Positions 26,043-35,127 of a stretch of DNA of 64,000 nt are shown here, piece by piece. A program made the translations under genes and the position numbers. This stretch comes from Opitutus terrae PB90-1 (GTDB taxonomy: Bacteria > Verrucomicrobiota > Verrucomicrobiia > Opitutales > Opitutaceae). The DNA lies in contig NC_010571.1 of NCBI RefSeq assembly GCF_000019965.1, positions 4,535,001 to 4,599,000 of the forward strand. Direction: 5' to 3'. The notes beneath the pieces are model-generated. The model was not told where the DNA came from. It saw nothing but the letters and a program-made list of their open reading frames with translations, and made no database searches. Each line of letters starts with the position of its first letter. Position 1 is the first letter of the stretch.

Positions 26043-28535
26043 ATGACGCCCTCACCCTTCACCCACCCCCGACGGCCACGTCCGTTTCGATTCGGTTCCG
26101 CAGTCATTCTCGGCTGGTTGCTGCTGCTCGCGGCCGGCTTGCACGCGGCGACCGCCCCGCACAAGCACTACGAGATCCCGGCCGGCGACGCCGCCCAGAC
26201 GCTGAAACAGTTCGTCGAGCAGTCGGGCGAGCAGGTCATCTTTCTCGTCGACAAGGTCCGCGGCGTCACGACGCGCGCAGTGCGCGGTGAATTCGACGCC
26301 CGCGCGGCCCTCGATCGCATGCTCGAAGGCACGGAACTTTACGTGATCCAGGACGAGCCGAGCCGCGCGCTCGTCGTCAATCGTGGCGCCCGCAAGCCGC
26401 GCCCGCCGCCGCATCCGCCTCCCCAGCCGGGCCCCGGGGCCCGCCACGAGCGCACCCCGCCGGGCAGCACCGCCAACGCCCCGCCCGACGAGGTCGTGCG
26501 ACTCCCCACCTTCACCATCGCCTCCGCCCGCGACGACAGCTACGTGGGCAAGGAGGCGCTGAGCACCACGCGCACCGGCGTGGAATTGCTCGACCTGCCG
26601 CAGTCGGTGAAGGTGATCAACCGCGCGTTTCTCGACGATCTCAGTCCGGGGCTGCTCATCGATACGCTGAAATACGTCGGCGGCGGCCAGGCCGGAAACA
26701 TCAACTTCGCCGACGACCGGTTCACGCTGCGCGGATTCGCCAGCCCGGCCGACATCGGCGACTTCGTCGACGGGTTTCGCGGCAAGACCGATTCGAACAC
26801 CGAAAGCGCGATCATCGAGCGGCTGGAGATCATCAAAGGCCCTTCCGCCATCTTCGTGGCCAACGGCCCGGTCGGCGGTGTCATCAACAAGGTGATCAAG
26901 GGGCCGGTTTCGTATCACCTCGGCTCGCTCCGGCTGCAGACCGGGCTGTTCGACGCCCATCGCGCGGAGCTCGACCTCGGCGGCCCGATCACCGCCGACG
27001 GCAAATGGCTCTATCGCTTCGTCGCGGCCGGTCAGTATTCCAACGGCTGGTATGACCGCACCTACGCGCACCGGCTGGCGCTGGCGCCGTCGCTCGCCTA
27101 CGTGTTCAGCGCCACCTCTCGGCTCACCGTCAAATACAACTATCTCCTCTACCGGTTTTCCTCCTACAACGGACTGCCGTTCGATGAGCGCACCGGCCGG
27201 ATGCTCGCGCTCGAGCGGCAGCAACACTTCGGCGAAGCGGCACCGCTCAACGGGCGAAAGGACGTCGTCCATCGCGTCTTCGCCGAATACACCAACCGGC
27301 TGAACGAGCATCTCGCGCTGCGGCTCGCCGGTTTCGCCAACTACAACAACGCCGCGCGCATCGAATCGGTCAACGGCAGCTCGATCCCGGTGACGTTCGC
27401 GCCCGGCCAACTGATCCCCCGCAGCACCACCGCCCAGGATCGCCGGCACTATCGGTACCAGCTGCAGCTCGATACCGTCAGTACGTTCTCCACCGGGCCG
27501 CTCGCCCACCGGCTTCTCGTCGGCGGCGAACTCGCCGACGCGCCCGACATCGTCGCGAGTTTCGCGGGCACCAGTAGTCCGATCGATCCCGACCACCTCC
27601 ATTTTCCCGGCATCGTCGCGGTCGACACCGCCGCGCCCAGCAGCTATCTCAAAACCAACAACCGGCAAGCCAAGGCGTTCGTGCTCGAGACCGTGAGCCT
27701 CGCCGAAGGCCGGCTGCAGCTCTCGGCCGGCGCCTCGCACGTGCGAGCCGGCACCTGGTCCGAAAACCGGCTCGCTCACACGACGACGCCCAAGCTCCGT
27801 CTCAACCAGGCGCTCCATCAATATGGCGTCGTGCTCAAACCCCGTCCCGGGCTCGCCGTGTTTTACGGCTACAACGAAAACTTCGCGCCGAATTTTCTGA
27901 ACGGGCGCGTGCTGCCCAGCCAGCTGGGCCAGCAGCACGAGGTCGGCCTCAAGACCGACCTCTTCACCGGCCGGCTGCAGATGAATCTGGCCTGGTTCGA
28001 CATCAGCCAGGCGAACGTGCCGGTCCTCTCTTTTCCGCAAACTACGCCGCCGACCTTCGTGCTCGTGCCCGGCCAGACGTCGCGCGGATTCGACGGCGAC
28101 ATCACGTTTCAGGCCGCTCGTAACCTTGATCTGATTTTCACCTTCGCCGACCTGAACGCCGACGCGCGCTCGCAGGCGAACTCCGCCGCGCCCGTGCTGA
28201 TCAACCCCGTCAACAATGTCGCCGAGCGCACGCTGGGGCTGTGGGCGCGCTACAAATTCACGAACGACCGGCTCGACGGTCTCTCTCTCGGACTGGGGCT
28301 CAGCCACCTTTCGCGCCGCGCGATCACCAGCAACAACAACGCCGTGGTCTACGGGTGGCTCGATCCGTTCACGCTGGTGGATCTCGCGCTCGCCTACGAG
28401 CGCGGCGCGTTTCGCTACGCGCTGAACATCGACAACGTTTTCAACACCGAGTACGAGGCCAGCGTACGCAACCCGAGCATCCTCGTCCCGGGCATGGACA
28501 CCAACCTGAAGGCGTCGGTTACGTGGAAGTTCTAG
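26043..28535 (+). CDS. TonB-dependent siderophore-type transducer receptor with STN domain
   Basis: An 830-residue outer-membrane receptor. It has a signal peptide (about 1-37), an STN signalling domain (about 40-115, HYEIPAGDAAQTLKQFVEQSGEQVIF), a Pro-rich linker (about 118-150, RKPRPPPHPPPQPGPG), a plug domain (about 165-290, with LPQSVKVINRAFLDDL and IERLEIIKGPSAIF) and a 22-strand-type barrel ending ASVTWKF. The STN domain contacts FecR, so this is the receptor-transducer of the upstream ECF/FecR pair. Siderophore-type receptors typically show this plug, but the actual ligand (iron chelate or glycan) is unknown. The Pro-rich linker is unusually long and charged. Confidence 0.92.
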   Translation: MTPSPFTHPRRPRPFRFGSAVILGWLLLLAAGLHAATAPHKHYEIPAGDAAQTLKQFVEQSGEQVIFLVDKVRGVTTRAVRGEFDARAALDRMLEGTELYVIQDEPSRALVVNRGARKPRPPPHPPPQPGPGARHERTPPGSTANAPPDEVVRLPTFTIASARDDSYVGKEALSTTRTGVELLDLPQSVKVINRAFLDDLSPGLLIDTLKYVGGGQAGNINFADDRFTLRGFASPADIGDFVDGFRGKTDSNTESAIIERLEIIKGPSAIFVANGPVGGVINKVIKGPVSYHLGSLRLQTGLFDAHRAELDLGGPITADGKWLYRFVAAGQYSNGWYDRTYAHRLALAPSLAYVFSATSRLTVKYNYLLYRFSSYNGLPFDERTGRMLALERQQHFGEAAPLNGRKDVVHRVFAEYTNRLNEHLALRLAGFANYNNAARIESVNGSSIPVTFAPGQLIPRSTTAQDRRHYRYQLQLDTVSTFSTGPLAHRLLVGGELADAPDIVASFAGTSSPIDPDHLHFPGIVAVDTAAPSSYLKTNNRQAKAFVLETVSLAEGRLQLSAGASHVRAGTWSENRLAHTTTPKLRLNQALHQYGVVLKPRPGLAVFYGYNENFAPNFLNGRVLPSQLGQQHEVGLKTDLFTGRLQMNLAWFDISQANVPVLSFPQTTPPTFVLVPGQTSRGFDGDITFQAARNLDLIFTFADLNADARSQANSAAPVLINPVNNVAERTLGLWARYKFTNDRLDGLSLGLGLSHLSRRAITSNNNAVVYGWLDPFTLVDLALAYERGAFRYALNIDNVFNTEYEASVRNPSILVPGMDTNLKASVTWKF

Positions 28536-28612
28536 GGCCCGGCCTCCCAGGCCGCTGATTTTGTCATTGCTCCCGACGGCGCGCCCGCGGCAATCCGTCA
28601 GGCTCGTTTCCG

Positions 28613-31159
28613 ATGCTGCGCCTTCACCTGCCACCCAATCTCGCCGCAGCCGCCGGCCGCAACGCGGTCGCGCTCAAGGTGGATCTCGATCTGCGCACGC
28701 CGCCGGCGCCGGAATTGCTGCCGATCCTGGCGCTGCTGCAACGCTGGTGCGGCACGCCCACGCCGCCGAAATTTTTGCAGCTCACCCGCGCCCAGCTCCG
28801 CGAACTGGCCGACGCCACCGGCGATCAGCCCGTATTCTGGGAAAACGGCCAGCCTACGACGTGGCAGCATGACGAATTCATCGTCGAACCCATCTCTCCC
28901 GTCGCTGATCTCCGCTCTTCGAGTTCCGATATCCACGCTCCAAACCCGAAACTCCAAACCCCAAACTCCAAACTCTCCGGCTCGGGTTCAGCCTCGCCGC
29001 CGATCACCGTCGATGGCTCCGAGCACTTTTTGGCGATGTCGCTGCCGTCGCGCGAGCACCCCGCCTACGCGGAGATCGCCGAGTTGCTGAAGTCGAACGG
29101 GTTTCTGCTCGAACCCTCGAACCGCAAGTGGTGGCTGCGCGATCGGCACAAAACGCTGAACTTCCTCGCCACGCATGGCGCACGGCTGCGGGAGGAGTTC
29201 GGCGCGCAGTTCACCGCCAATTTTCAAAAAAACACCGCGCGGATCCTGCCAGCCGAGATCACCTGCGAGGCCACGCCGGTCGGCGCCGACTTCAACGTCA
29301 CGGTGGCGCTCCGCGCCGGCTCCGCCTCGGACGACGCGCTCCGCTCCGCGCTCACCGCGAGTCGCGGTTACGTGGAAGCCGACGGCAAGGTGTTCCTGCT
29401 CGATGCGGCGAAGGTGCGCCAGCTCGACGCGGCCCAGCATGCGCTCGCCGGCACGCCCGCCGGAGGCAGCATCACGCGGCGCACGCACCGGGTCACCGCC
29501 GCACGCGCCGCCGAGGCGGAGGGGCTCCTGGAAACCCTCTCGCCCGATTTCCAGCCGCCGGCCGAATGGCGGACGCGCAGCGAGGCGCTGCGCCAGCTCA
29601 CCCGGCTCCAGCCGGCACCGTTGCCCGCGACGCTCGAGTCGCAGCTTCGCCCGTATCAGCGGCTCGGCGCCGCATGGCTGTGGCACCTCTACCGGCACGA
29701 ACTCGGCGGCATTCTGGCGGACGAAATGGGCCTCGGCAAAACCCTACAGGCGCTCGCGCTCCTCACCGCCGTCAACCGCGCGGCTCCCACCGCTCGCACC
29801 TCGCTCGTCGTGTGCCCGGCGTCGCTGCTCGAAAACTGGCGCCGCGAATCCGCGCGTTTCGCCCCGAGCCTCCGCGTGTTTGTCCATCACGGCGCCCAGC
29901 GACTCGCCGAACCCGCCGCGTTCGCGCGGCACGATCTCGTGGTCACCTCCTACGGCACGCTGACCCGCGACTGGGAGCTGTTCACCAGGGTGCGGTTTGA
30001 AACGATCATCGCCGACGAAGCGCAGCACATCAAAAACCGCCGCTCGCAAAACGCCGCCGCACTCCGCTCGCTCTTGGCGCGCAGCCGTTTCCTGCTCACC
30101 GGTACGCCGCTGGAAAACTCGCTCGACGACCTTCGCTCGCTCTTCGAATTCCTGCTCCCGGGCTACGTCGATCCGCTGCCGCCCGGCGTCCGCGCCGACG
30201 AACGCGCCTGGTTCGACGAACGGCTCCGCGCCCGCGTCGCGCCTTATCTCTTGCGCCGCACCAAGTCCGCCGTGGCGCCCGAACTGCCCGCGAAACTGGA
30301 ACAGATCCTCTGGTGCGAGCTCTCGCCCGCGCAGGCCAGTCTCTATCGCGCAACGCAGCAGCGGTTGGAGCGCGAGTTGTTCGATCTCGAAGCTGGCGGC
30401 GCGAGCGAAGCGAAGCTGCGTTTCGCCGCGCTCACGCAGCTGCTGCGCCTCCGCCAGATCTGCTGCGACCCGCGACTGGTCGAGTGGCATGGGCGTCCCG
30501 CCCATGATCACGGGCGAGACGCCCGTGCCACGCCTGACGCTCCGGGCCCTCAACTCTCAACCCTCAACTCTCAACTTTCCCTTCCGCCCCCAACCCTCAA
30601 CGCTCAACCTTCCGCTCCGCTCTCGGCTCCGCCGCCCTTCCCCGACTCCGCCAAGCTCGATGCGTTTCGCGAACTGCTCGCCGAAGCCGTCGACGACGGG
30701 CACCGGGTGCTCGTGTTCTCGCAATTCACCTCGCTGCTCGCGCTCCTGCGCGAGGAGCTCGCCGTTCAGGAAACGGCGCACTGCTATCTGGATGGCTCGA
30801 TGCCGCCCCGCGCGCGTCAGGCCGAGGTCGATCGGTTTCAAAACTCGCCCGACATCCCCGTTTTCCTCATCTCGCTCAAAGCCGGTGGCACCGGCCTGAA
30901 TCTCACCGCGGCGGACACCGTCGTGCACTTCGATCCCTGGTGGAACCCCGCCGCCGAGGCGCAGGCGACCGATCGCGCGCACCGCATCGGCCAGAGCCGG
31001 ATCGTCACCAGCTACAAGTTGATCGCCAGCGGCACCGTCGAGGAGAAGGTGCTCGCGCTGCAGGAGGAGAAACGCGCGTTGCTCGCCGGCGTGTTCGAAG
31101 CCAGCGACGCCGTCGCCGCCCAGCTCAGCCTCTCCGATCTGAAAGCGCTGCTGCACTGA
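28613..31159 (+). CDS. SNF2-family helicase with repeat-derived insertions
   Basis: An 848-residue Swi2/Snf2-type ATPase. The P-loop is ILADEMGLGKT (about 368-378), the DEAQ box is IIADEAQHIKN (about 464-474), and the C-terminal helicase domain has LISLKAGGTGLNLT and ATDRAHRIGQ. Such proteins translocate on DNA and remodel protein-DNA complexes; bacterial ones often associate with transcription recycling. Two stretches are foreign in composition. One (about residues 98-125) encodes SSSSDIHAPNPKLQTPN-type low complexity. The other (about 624-675) encodes GRPAHDHGRDARATPD followed by LSTLNSQLSLPPP. Both correspond to repeat DNA families found between genes elsewhere, and both lie outside the core motifs. 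Confidence 0.9.
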   Translation: MLRLHLPPNLAAAAGRNAVALKVDLDLRTPPAPELLPILALLQRWCGTPTPPKFLQLTRAQLRELADATGDQPVFWENGQPTTWQHDEFIVEPISPVADLRSSSSDIHAPNPKLQTPNSKLSGSGSASPPITVDGSEHFLAMSLPSREHPAYAEIAELLKSNGFLLEPSNRKWWLRDRHKTLNFLATHGARLREEFGAQFTANFQKNTARILPAEITCEATPVGADFNVTVALRAGSASDDALRSALTASRGYVEADGKVFLLDAAKVRQLDAAQHALAGTPAGGSITRRTHRVTAARAAEAEGLLETLSPDFQPPAEWRTRSEALRQLTRLQPAPLPATLESQLRPYQRLGAAWLWHLYRHELGGILADEMGLGKTLQALALLTAVNRAAPTARTSLVVCPASLLENWRRESARFAPSLRVFVHHGAQRLAEPAAFARHDLVVTSYGTLTRDWELFTRVRFETIIADEAQHIKNRRSQNAAALRSLLARSRFLLTGTPLENSLDDLRSLFEFLLPGYVDPLPPGVRADERAWFDERLRARVAPYLLRRTKSAVAPELPAKLEQILWCELSPAQASLYRATQQRLERELFDLEAGGASEAKLRFAALTQLLRLRQICCDPRLVEWHGRPAHDHGRDARATPDAPGPQLSTLNSQLSLPPPTLNAQPSAPLSAPPPFPDSAKLDAFRELLAEAVDDGHRVLVFSQFTSLLALLREELAVQETAHCYLDGSMPPRARQAEVDRFQNSPDIPVFLISLKAGGTGLNLTAADTVVHFDPWWNPAAEAQATDRAHRIGQSRIVTSYKLIASGTVEEKVLALQEEKRALLAGVFEASDAVAAQLSLSDLKALLH
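28924..28979 (+). repeat. Low-complexity 'CCAAACTCCAAACTC' tract inside the SNF2 gene
   Basis: Reiterated CCAAACCCGAAACTCCAAAC-type heptamers and octamers lie within the helicase reading frame. They encode an Asn/Pro/Lys/Leu-rich loop between the N-terminal domain and the next conserved block. The composition is unlike the flanking GC-rich coding sequence. Confidence 0.65.
30485..30533. repeat. 'GGGCGAGACGCCC' palindrome inserted in-frame in the SNF2 gene
   Basis: Two inverted arms (GGCATGGGCGTCCCGCCCAT, then CACGGGCGAGACGCCCGTGC) form an almost complete ~46-base palindrome around a central TGATCA. In the helicase frame it reads WHGRPAHDHGRDARAT. It is the best preserved copy of the family in this window. 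Confidence 0.85.
30549..30614 (+). repeat. 'CTCAACTCTCAACC' tract inside the SNF2 gene
   Basis: Iterated CTCAACTCTCAACC units begin 16 bases after the palindrome and encode LSTLNSQLS. They resume at 30590-30609 (CCAACCCTCAACGCTCAACC). The in-frame run keeps the helicase open. Similar tracts lie at 28924 and 35086. Confidence 0.7.
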
Positions 31160-31261
31160 CGTCCGCCCCGCGCGGTTGACGGTCCTGCCTCGCCGGAAAT
31201 TTTCCGCATCGAAATTCCCGCGGCGGCGTCTTTGCTCTCTCCGCCCCCTCTACCTTTCTGC

Positions 31262-32548
31262 ATGAAGTCCCCTGGCCTTTCCCGTCGCGATTTCCTTAAA
31301 ACCGCCTCGCTCGCCACCGCCGCACTTTCGCTGCCGCGTCTCGTCCGGGCCCAGACTCCGCCGCCCAGCGAGCAACTGACGATCGGCCTGATCGGCAACG
31401 GACTCATCTGCGGCCACCATTTCGGCGTGCTCACCGGTCGCGATGATTGCCGGATCGTCGCCGTCTGTGACGTCAACCTGCCGAAGGCGCGCACCATGCG
31501 CGATCGCGCGGAGAAACACTACGGCGCCAACGCCAAGAGCGGCCGCGCCCGCGGGATCGACGTTTACCAGCATCACGAGGACCTGCTCGCCCGCGACGAC
31601 ATCGACGTGGTGTTCGTCACCACGCCGGATCACTGGCACGCCGCGATCGCCGGCGCCGCGATGGTGGCCGGCAAGGACGTTTACTGCGAAAAGCCGCTGA
31701 CGCTCACGGTGCCCGAAGGCCGCGCGCTCGTGAACATCGCCCGCCGCTACGGGCGCGTGCTCCAGACCGGCACCCAGCAACGCTCCAACGCCGCTTTCCG
31801 CAAGGCCGCCGAGATCGTCCGCAACCGGCTGATCGGCGACATCAAGTTGATCCGCACGCGGCTCGGCACCTTCCCGCCCGCGCTGCCGCTGCCGGAGCAG
31901 CCCGTGCCGGCCGAGTTCGACTACGATCGCTGGCTGGGGCCCACGCCGTGGCGTCCGTTCAACGAGAAGCGCGTGCTCGGCGACTACGGTGGCGGCTGGC
32001 GCTGCTTCACGGAATACGGCGGTCGCAAGAACGGCGACTGGGGTGCGCACCACTTCGACATCATCCAATGGGCGCTCGGCATGGATGCGTCCGGTCCGGT
32101 CGAATTTATTCCGCGCGGTTTTCAAGGCACGCCGCACCAGACGCACGTCTATGCGGACGGTGTTCGCGTCGAACGCGTCGACGAGGGCCTGAAAGCGATG
32201 ATCGAGTTCCAAGGCACGCGTGGCACCGTCTGGGTCTCGCGCGACGACTATTTGGAAACCGATCCGCCCGAGCTCGCCACGCGCGCGCTCCGCGCCGAGG
32301 ACCAGCACCTCTACGTCAGCGACAATCACCACACGGATTTTTTCAACTGCGTGCGCACTCGGCAGCGTCCGATCGCCGACGTCGAGATCGGTCACCGCAG
32401 CGCCACGGTCGGACACCTCAACAACATCGCGCAGCAACTCGCCCGCCCGGTCCGTTGGGATCCCGCCCGCGAGGAAATCATCGGCGATCCGGTCGCCAGC
32501 GCACTCCTCGATCGCTCCCGTCGCGCACCCTACGGCGCCCTGCTCTAA
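31262..32548 (+). CDS. Tat-exported Gfo/Idh/MocA-family oxidoreductase (1 of 4)
   Basis: A 428-residue protein with a twin-arginine signal (SRRDFLKTASLATAALSLP, about 7-30), then an N-terminal Rossmann fold (TIGLIGNG, about 42-49; VVFVTTPDHWH near 115) and the family EKP motif (VYCEKPLTL, about 140). The C-terminal alpha/beta domain contains NGDWGAHHFDIIQWALGM with a conserved His pair. Family members oxidise or reduce sugars and cyclitols with NAD(P). The Tat signal implies a folded, cofactor-loaded enzyme in the periplasm, as for the Zymomonas glucose-fructose oxidoreductase. The start at ATG 31262 gives the correct signal. The HEAT-repeat lipoprotein gene follows 16 bases later, so the two are probably one transcript. 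Confidence 0.92.
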   Translation: MKSPGLSRRDFLKTASLATAALSLPRLVRAQTPPPSEQLTIGLIGNGLICGHHFGVLTGRDDCRIVAVCDVNLPKARTMRDRAEKHYGANAKSGRARGIDVYQHHEDLLARDDIDVVFVTTPDHWHAAIAGAAMVAGKDVYCEKPLTLTVPEGRALVNIARRYGRVLQTGTQQRSNAAFRKAAEIVRNRLIGDIKLIRTRLGTFPPALPLPEQPVPAEFDYDRWLGPTPWRPFNEKRVLGDYGGGWRCFTEYGGRKNGDWGAHHFDIIQWALGMDASGPVEFIPRGFQGTPHQTHVYADGVRVERVDEGLKAMIEFQGTRGTVWVSRDDYLETDPPELATRALRAEDQHLYVSDNHHTDFFNCVRTRQRPIADVEIGHRSATVGHLNNIAQQLARPVRWDPAREEIIGDPVASALLDRSRRAPYGALL

Positions 32549-32564
32549 CCCTTCGCGCATCGCC

Positions 32565-34859
32565 ATGTTCTCCTCTCGCTCCTCCTTCCTTGCGTTGGGT
32601 CTGGCCTTCGCGCTCGCCGGCTGCAGCACGCGCACGACGACGCCCGCGCCCCTTGCCGCCCTCGATTACGCCGGCGACCAGCAGGCGCTCGTCGCGCTCG
32701 ATCAGGAAATCGCCGCCGCCGGCCAGGATGCCGCCAAGCTTTCCGCTCTCGCCGCGCGGCTGGTCCGGACGCTCGGCGACGCGCAAGCGACCTTCGCCGC
32801 GCGTCAGGCTGCGGCGCAACGGCTCGCGCTGTTTCCCGCGTCCGTGCTGACCAGCAGCGAACACGCGCCCGTGTTCACCGCGCTGCTCGCCGACGCGAAA
32901 AACTACCATCTCGCCCGGCTCGCGCTCGACCTCGTGCCCGGCGACAGCATCGACGCGCTCTATCTGCACGCGTTCGAGACCGCGCCCGCTCCCGCACAGC
33001 TCGGGCTCGTGCAATCGCTCGGCAACCGTCGCACGGCGAGCGCCGTGCCGCTGCTGTCGCGCTTGCTCGACGCGTCCGACAGCGCGCTCGCCAACGCCGC
33101 CGCCAAAGCGCTCGGCCAGATCGGCACCAGCGACGCGCTCACCGCGCTGCAGCACGCGCCCAATCCCGCCGCGCCTGAGCTGATCGCCGCCCGACTGGCC
33201 GCGATCGATCGGATCGGCGGCGAAGCCGCCGCGCGCGAGGCCCGTGCGATCTCCACGAATCTCGGCGTCCCCGCGCATCTCCGCGCCGCCGCTTTGCGCA
33301 CGCTCCTCTTCGCCGAACCCCAAACCGCGCCGGAGCGCTTCGTCAACGCCATCAGCAGCGGCGACGCGGAAGTGCAGCCCGTGGTGATCGAAGCCATCGC
33401 GACGCATCCCTCTCCCGCACTGGTCGACGCGCTCACCGCTCGACTCGCGTCCTGGAATCCCATCACGCAGTCCGCGGTCATCACTGCGCTCGCGCGGCGC
33501 GGCGACGCTGCCGCGGTCGCCGCGATCTCCACCGCCACGCAGAGTTCCGATCCGATCGTGCGCACCGCTGCGATCGAGGCGCTCGGCCAGCTCCCCGGCT
33601 CGCCTGACACCGCCGTGCTCCTCGCGCGACTCGCCACCGGCGATTGCGTCGATGAGGCCAAGCTCGCACGCCAAAGCCTCGCGCGGCTCAACGGCCCGGG
33701 CGTGGCCGACGCCGTGCTCGGCGGCGCGCGCGAGGGCGAACCCGCGTTGCGCGAAGTGTTCCTCGACCAGATCGCCGCGCGCAACATGACCGCCGCCGTC
33801 CCGCTCCTGCTGGGCACGCGCAGCGATCCGAATCCGAAGCTCCGCGCCGCCGCGCTCGGCTCGCTCGCCGAACTCGCGCCCGCTTCCGAGCAGCCCGCAA
33901 TCCTCGATTGGGCCGTGGCCGCGACCGATTCCTCCGAGCAGTCGCGCGCGCTTCGTGCGTTGGCCAACGTCACGCTGCGCAATCCGGACGTTGCGGGCCG
34001 CGCCCGCCCGGTGATCGCCGCCATCGAAAAGGCGCCCGCCGAGATCGCCGCGCGGCTGGTCCCGGTGCTGCCGCGGATCGGCGGCGCCGACAGCGCCAAA
34101 TGCGCCGCGCAGCTCGCGCTTCGCGATCAACCGGCTCTCGCCACCGCCGCCGCGACGACGCTTTCGCGATGGACCGACGCTTCCGGCCTGCCCCACCTCG
34201 TCACCGTCGCGGAGAAAAGCCCGCTCGAGGAAACGCGGCGCGGCGCGGTGCGCGGTGCGGTCACCTATCTTAACCGCTCACGCAGTCTGTCGTCCGACGA
34301 ACTGTCCGCGTTCGTCGCCCGGCTGCTCGCCGTGGCGAAGGATGACGCCACGCGCGCAAATCTCGTTTACCTGCTCACGCGCTGTCGCGACGACGCGGCA
34401 CTCGCGCTCGCCGAAAAACTGAAAGCGGAGCCCGCGATCGCCGAGACGGCCAATGATGCCGTGCTCGCGATCCGCGCTAACCGCGCGGGCGCGCCGGTGC
34501 TGACCGCCACGGCCAACCAGGACGACGTCGCCCGGCTCGTCGACGGCAAGCCCAACACCCGCTGGGCCGCGCAATCCAAACTCGGCCAGTCCGTGCAGGT
34601 CGACTTCCACTCGACCCGACCGGTGCGCCAGGTCGTGCTTGACGGCGCCGGCAACCAGTGGGGTTATCCGGATCAAGTCGAGATCATCGTCACCGACGAT
34701 CCACAGCACCCGACGCCCGCCGTCGCCACCGCCGCCGGCGAGCCGGGGAAGACAACGATCAATCTGCCTGCCGGCACGCGCGGCCGTTACCTGATCGTCC
34801 GCCACTCGACCGATAAGCCCGACGGATGGTGGAGCATGGCCGAACTGCTAATCGACTGA
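32565..34859 (+). CDS. HEAT-repeat lipoprotein with C-terminal discoidin-like domain
   Basis: A 764-residue predicted lipoprotein: the lipobox LALAGCS places the acylated Cys at residue 20. Residues about 40-630 are a solenoid of HEAT-like helical hairpins (AVPLLSRLLDASDSALANAAAKALGQIG is a typical unit). The last ~120 residues form a beta-sandwich resembling F5/8 type C (discoidin) domains (DDVARLVDGKPNTRWAA...VQVDFHSTRPVRQVVLDG), which often bind carbohydrate. ATG 32565 is 16 bases after the upstream oxidoreductase stop. Plausibly it scaffolds or presents a glycan substrate to the neighbouring oxidoreductase at the membrane. No enzymatic motif is visible. Confidence 0.8.
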   Translation: MFSSRSSFLALGLAFALAGCSTRTTTPAPLAALDYAGDQQALVALDQEIAAAGQDAAKLSALAARLVRTLGDAQATFAARQAAAQRLALFPASVLTSSEHAPVFTALLADAKNYHLARLALDLVPGDSIDALYLHAFETAPAPAQLGLVQSLGNRRTASAVPLLSRLLDASDSALANAAAKALGQIGTSDALTALQHAPNPAAPELIAARLAAIDRIGGEAAAREARAISTNLGVPAHLRAAALRTLLFAEPQTAPERFVNAISSGDAEVQPVVIEAIATHPSPALVDALTARLASWNPITQSAVITALARRGDAAAVAAISTATQSSDPIVRTAAIEALGQLPGSPDTAVLLARLATGDCVDEAKLARQSLARLNGPGVADAVLGGAREGEPALREVFLDQIAARNMTAAVPLLLGTRSDPNPKLRAAALGSLAELAPASEQPAILDWAVAATDSSEQSRALRALANVTLRNPDVAGRARPVIAAIEKAPAEIAARLVPVLPRIGGADSAKCAAQLALRDQPALATAAATTLSRWTDASGLPHLVTVAEKSPLEETRRGAVRGAVTYLNRSRSLSSDELSAFVARLLAVAKDDATRANLVYLLTRCRDDAALALAEKLKAEPAIAETANDAVLAIRANRAGAPVLTATANQDDVARLVDGKPNTRWAAQSKLGQSVQVDFHSTRPVRQVVLDGAGNQWGYPDQVEIIVTDDPQHPTPAVATAAGEPGKTTINLPAGTRGRYLIVRHSTDKPDGWWSMAELLID

Positions 34860-34871
34860 GTCGATCAGCGC

Positions 34872-34931
34872 GTAGGGGCGCAGCTTGCTGCGCCCTTAGA
34901 TTTCGAAGGGCGTCGCAGCCGACGCCCCTAC
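34872..34931. repeat. Interspersed palindrome, 'GTAGGGGCG...CGCCCCTAC' family, copy A
   Basis: Begins GTAGGGGCGCAGCTTGCTGC and ends GACGCCCCTAC, so the ends are complementary over about nine bases. Inner sub-hairpins occur (GGGCGCAGCTTGCTGCGCCC). It lies just past the lipoprotein stop. Confidence 0.75.
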
Positions 34932-34965
34932 CATCGGGGATTACGGAAAGAAGTTACGGCGGTCA

Positions 34966-35040
34966 GGTAGGGCGCGGATTCCGCTCCGCGCCGCGAGCAC
35001 CTCTGGTCATCGCGGCGGCGAGGGGACTCGCCGCCCTACC
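34966..35040. repeat. Interspersed palindrome, 'GGTAGGGCG...CGCCCTACC' family, copy B
   Basis: Begins GGTAGGGCGCGGATTCCGCT and ends GACTCGCCGCCCTACC. Inner hairpins are GCGCGGATTCCGCTCCGCGC and GGCGGCGAGGGGACTCGCCGCC. It sits 34 bases from copy A in the same gap between convergent genes. Confidence 0.8.
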
Positions 35041-35085
35041 CCGTGTCCCTTCTCCGGGTAAGTTTCAATGGCCCTTCGGTTTCCT

Positions 35086-35127
35086 CTCTCAGCTCTGGAC
35101 TCTCAGCTCTGGACTCTCAGCTCTCGC
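35086..35127 (+). repeat. Tandem repeat, 14-base unit x3
   Basis: Three consecutive copies of CTCTCAGCTCTGGA (35086-35099, 35100-35113, 35114-35127, the last one diverged). The array ends at the base before the TAG (35128-35130) of the minus-strand oxidoreductase. Confidence 0.85.

Noticed and set aside
26052-28634. An 860-residue frame antisense to the TonB transducer receptor
   Set aside because: Same reason: the receptor has signal, STN, plug and barrel on the plus strand, and the opposite frame has no motif.
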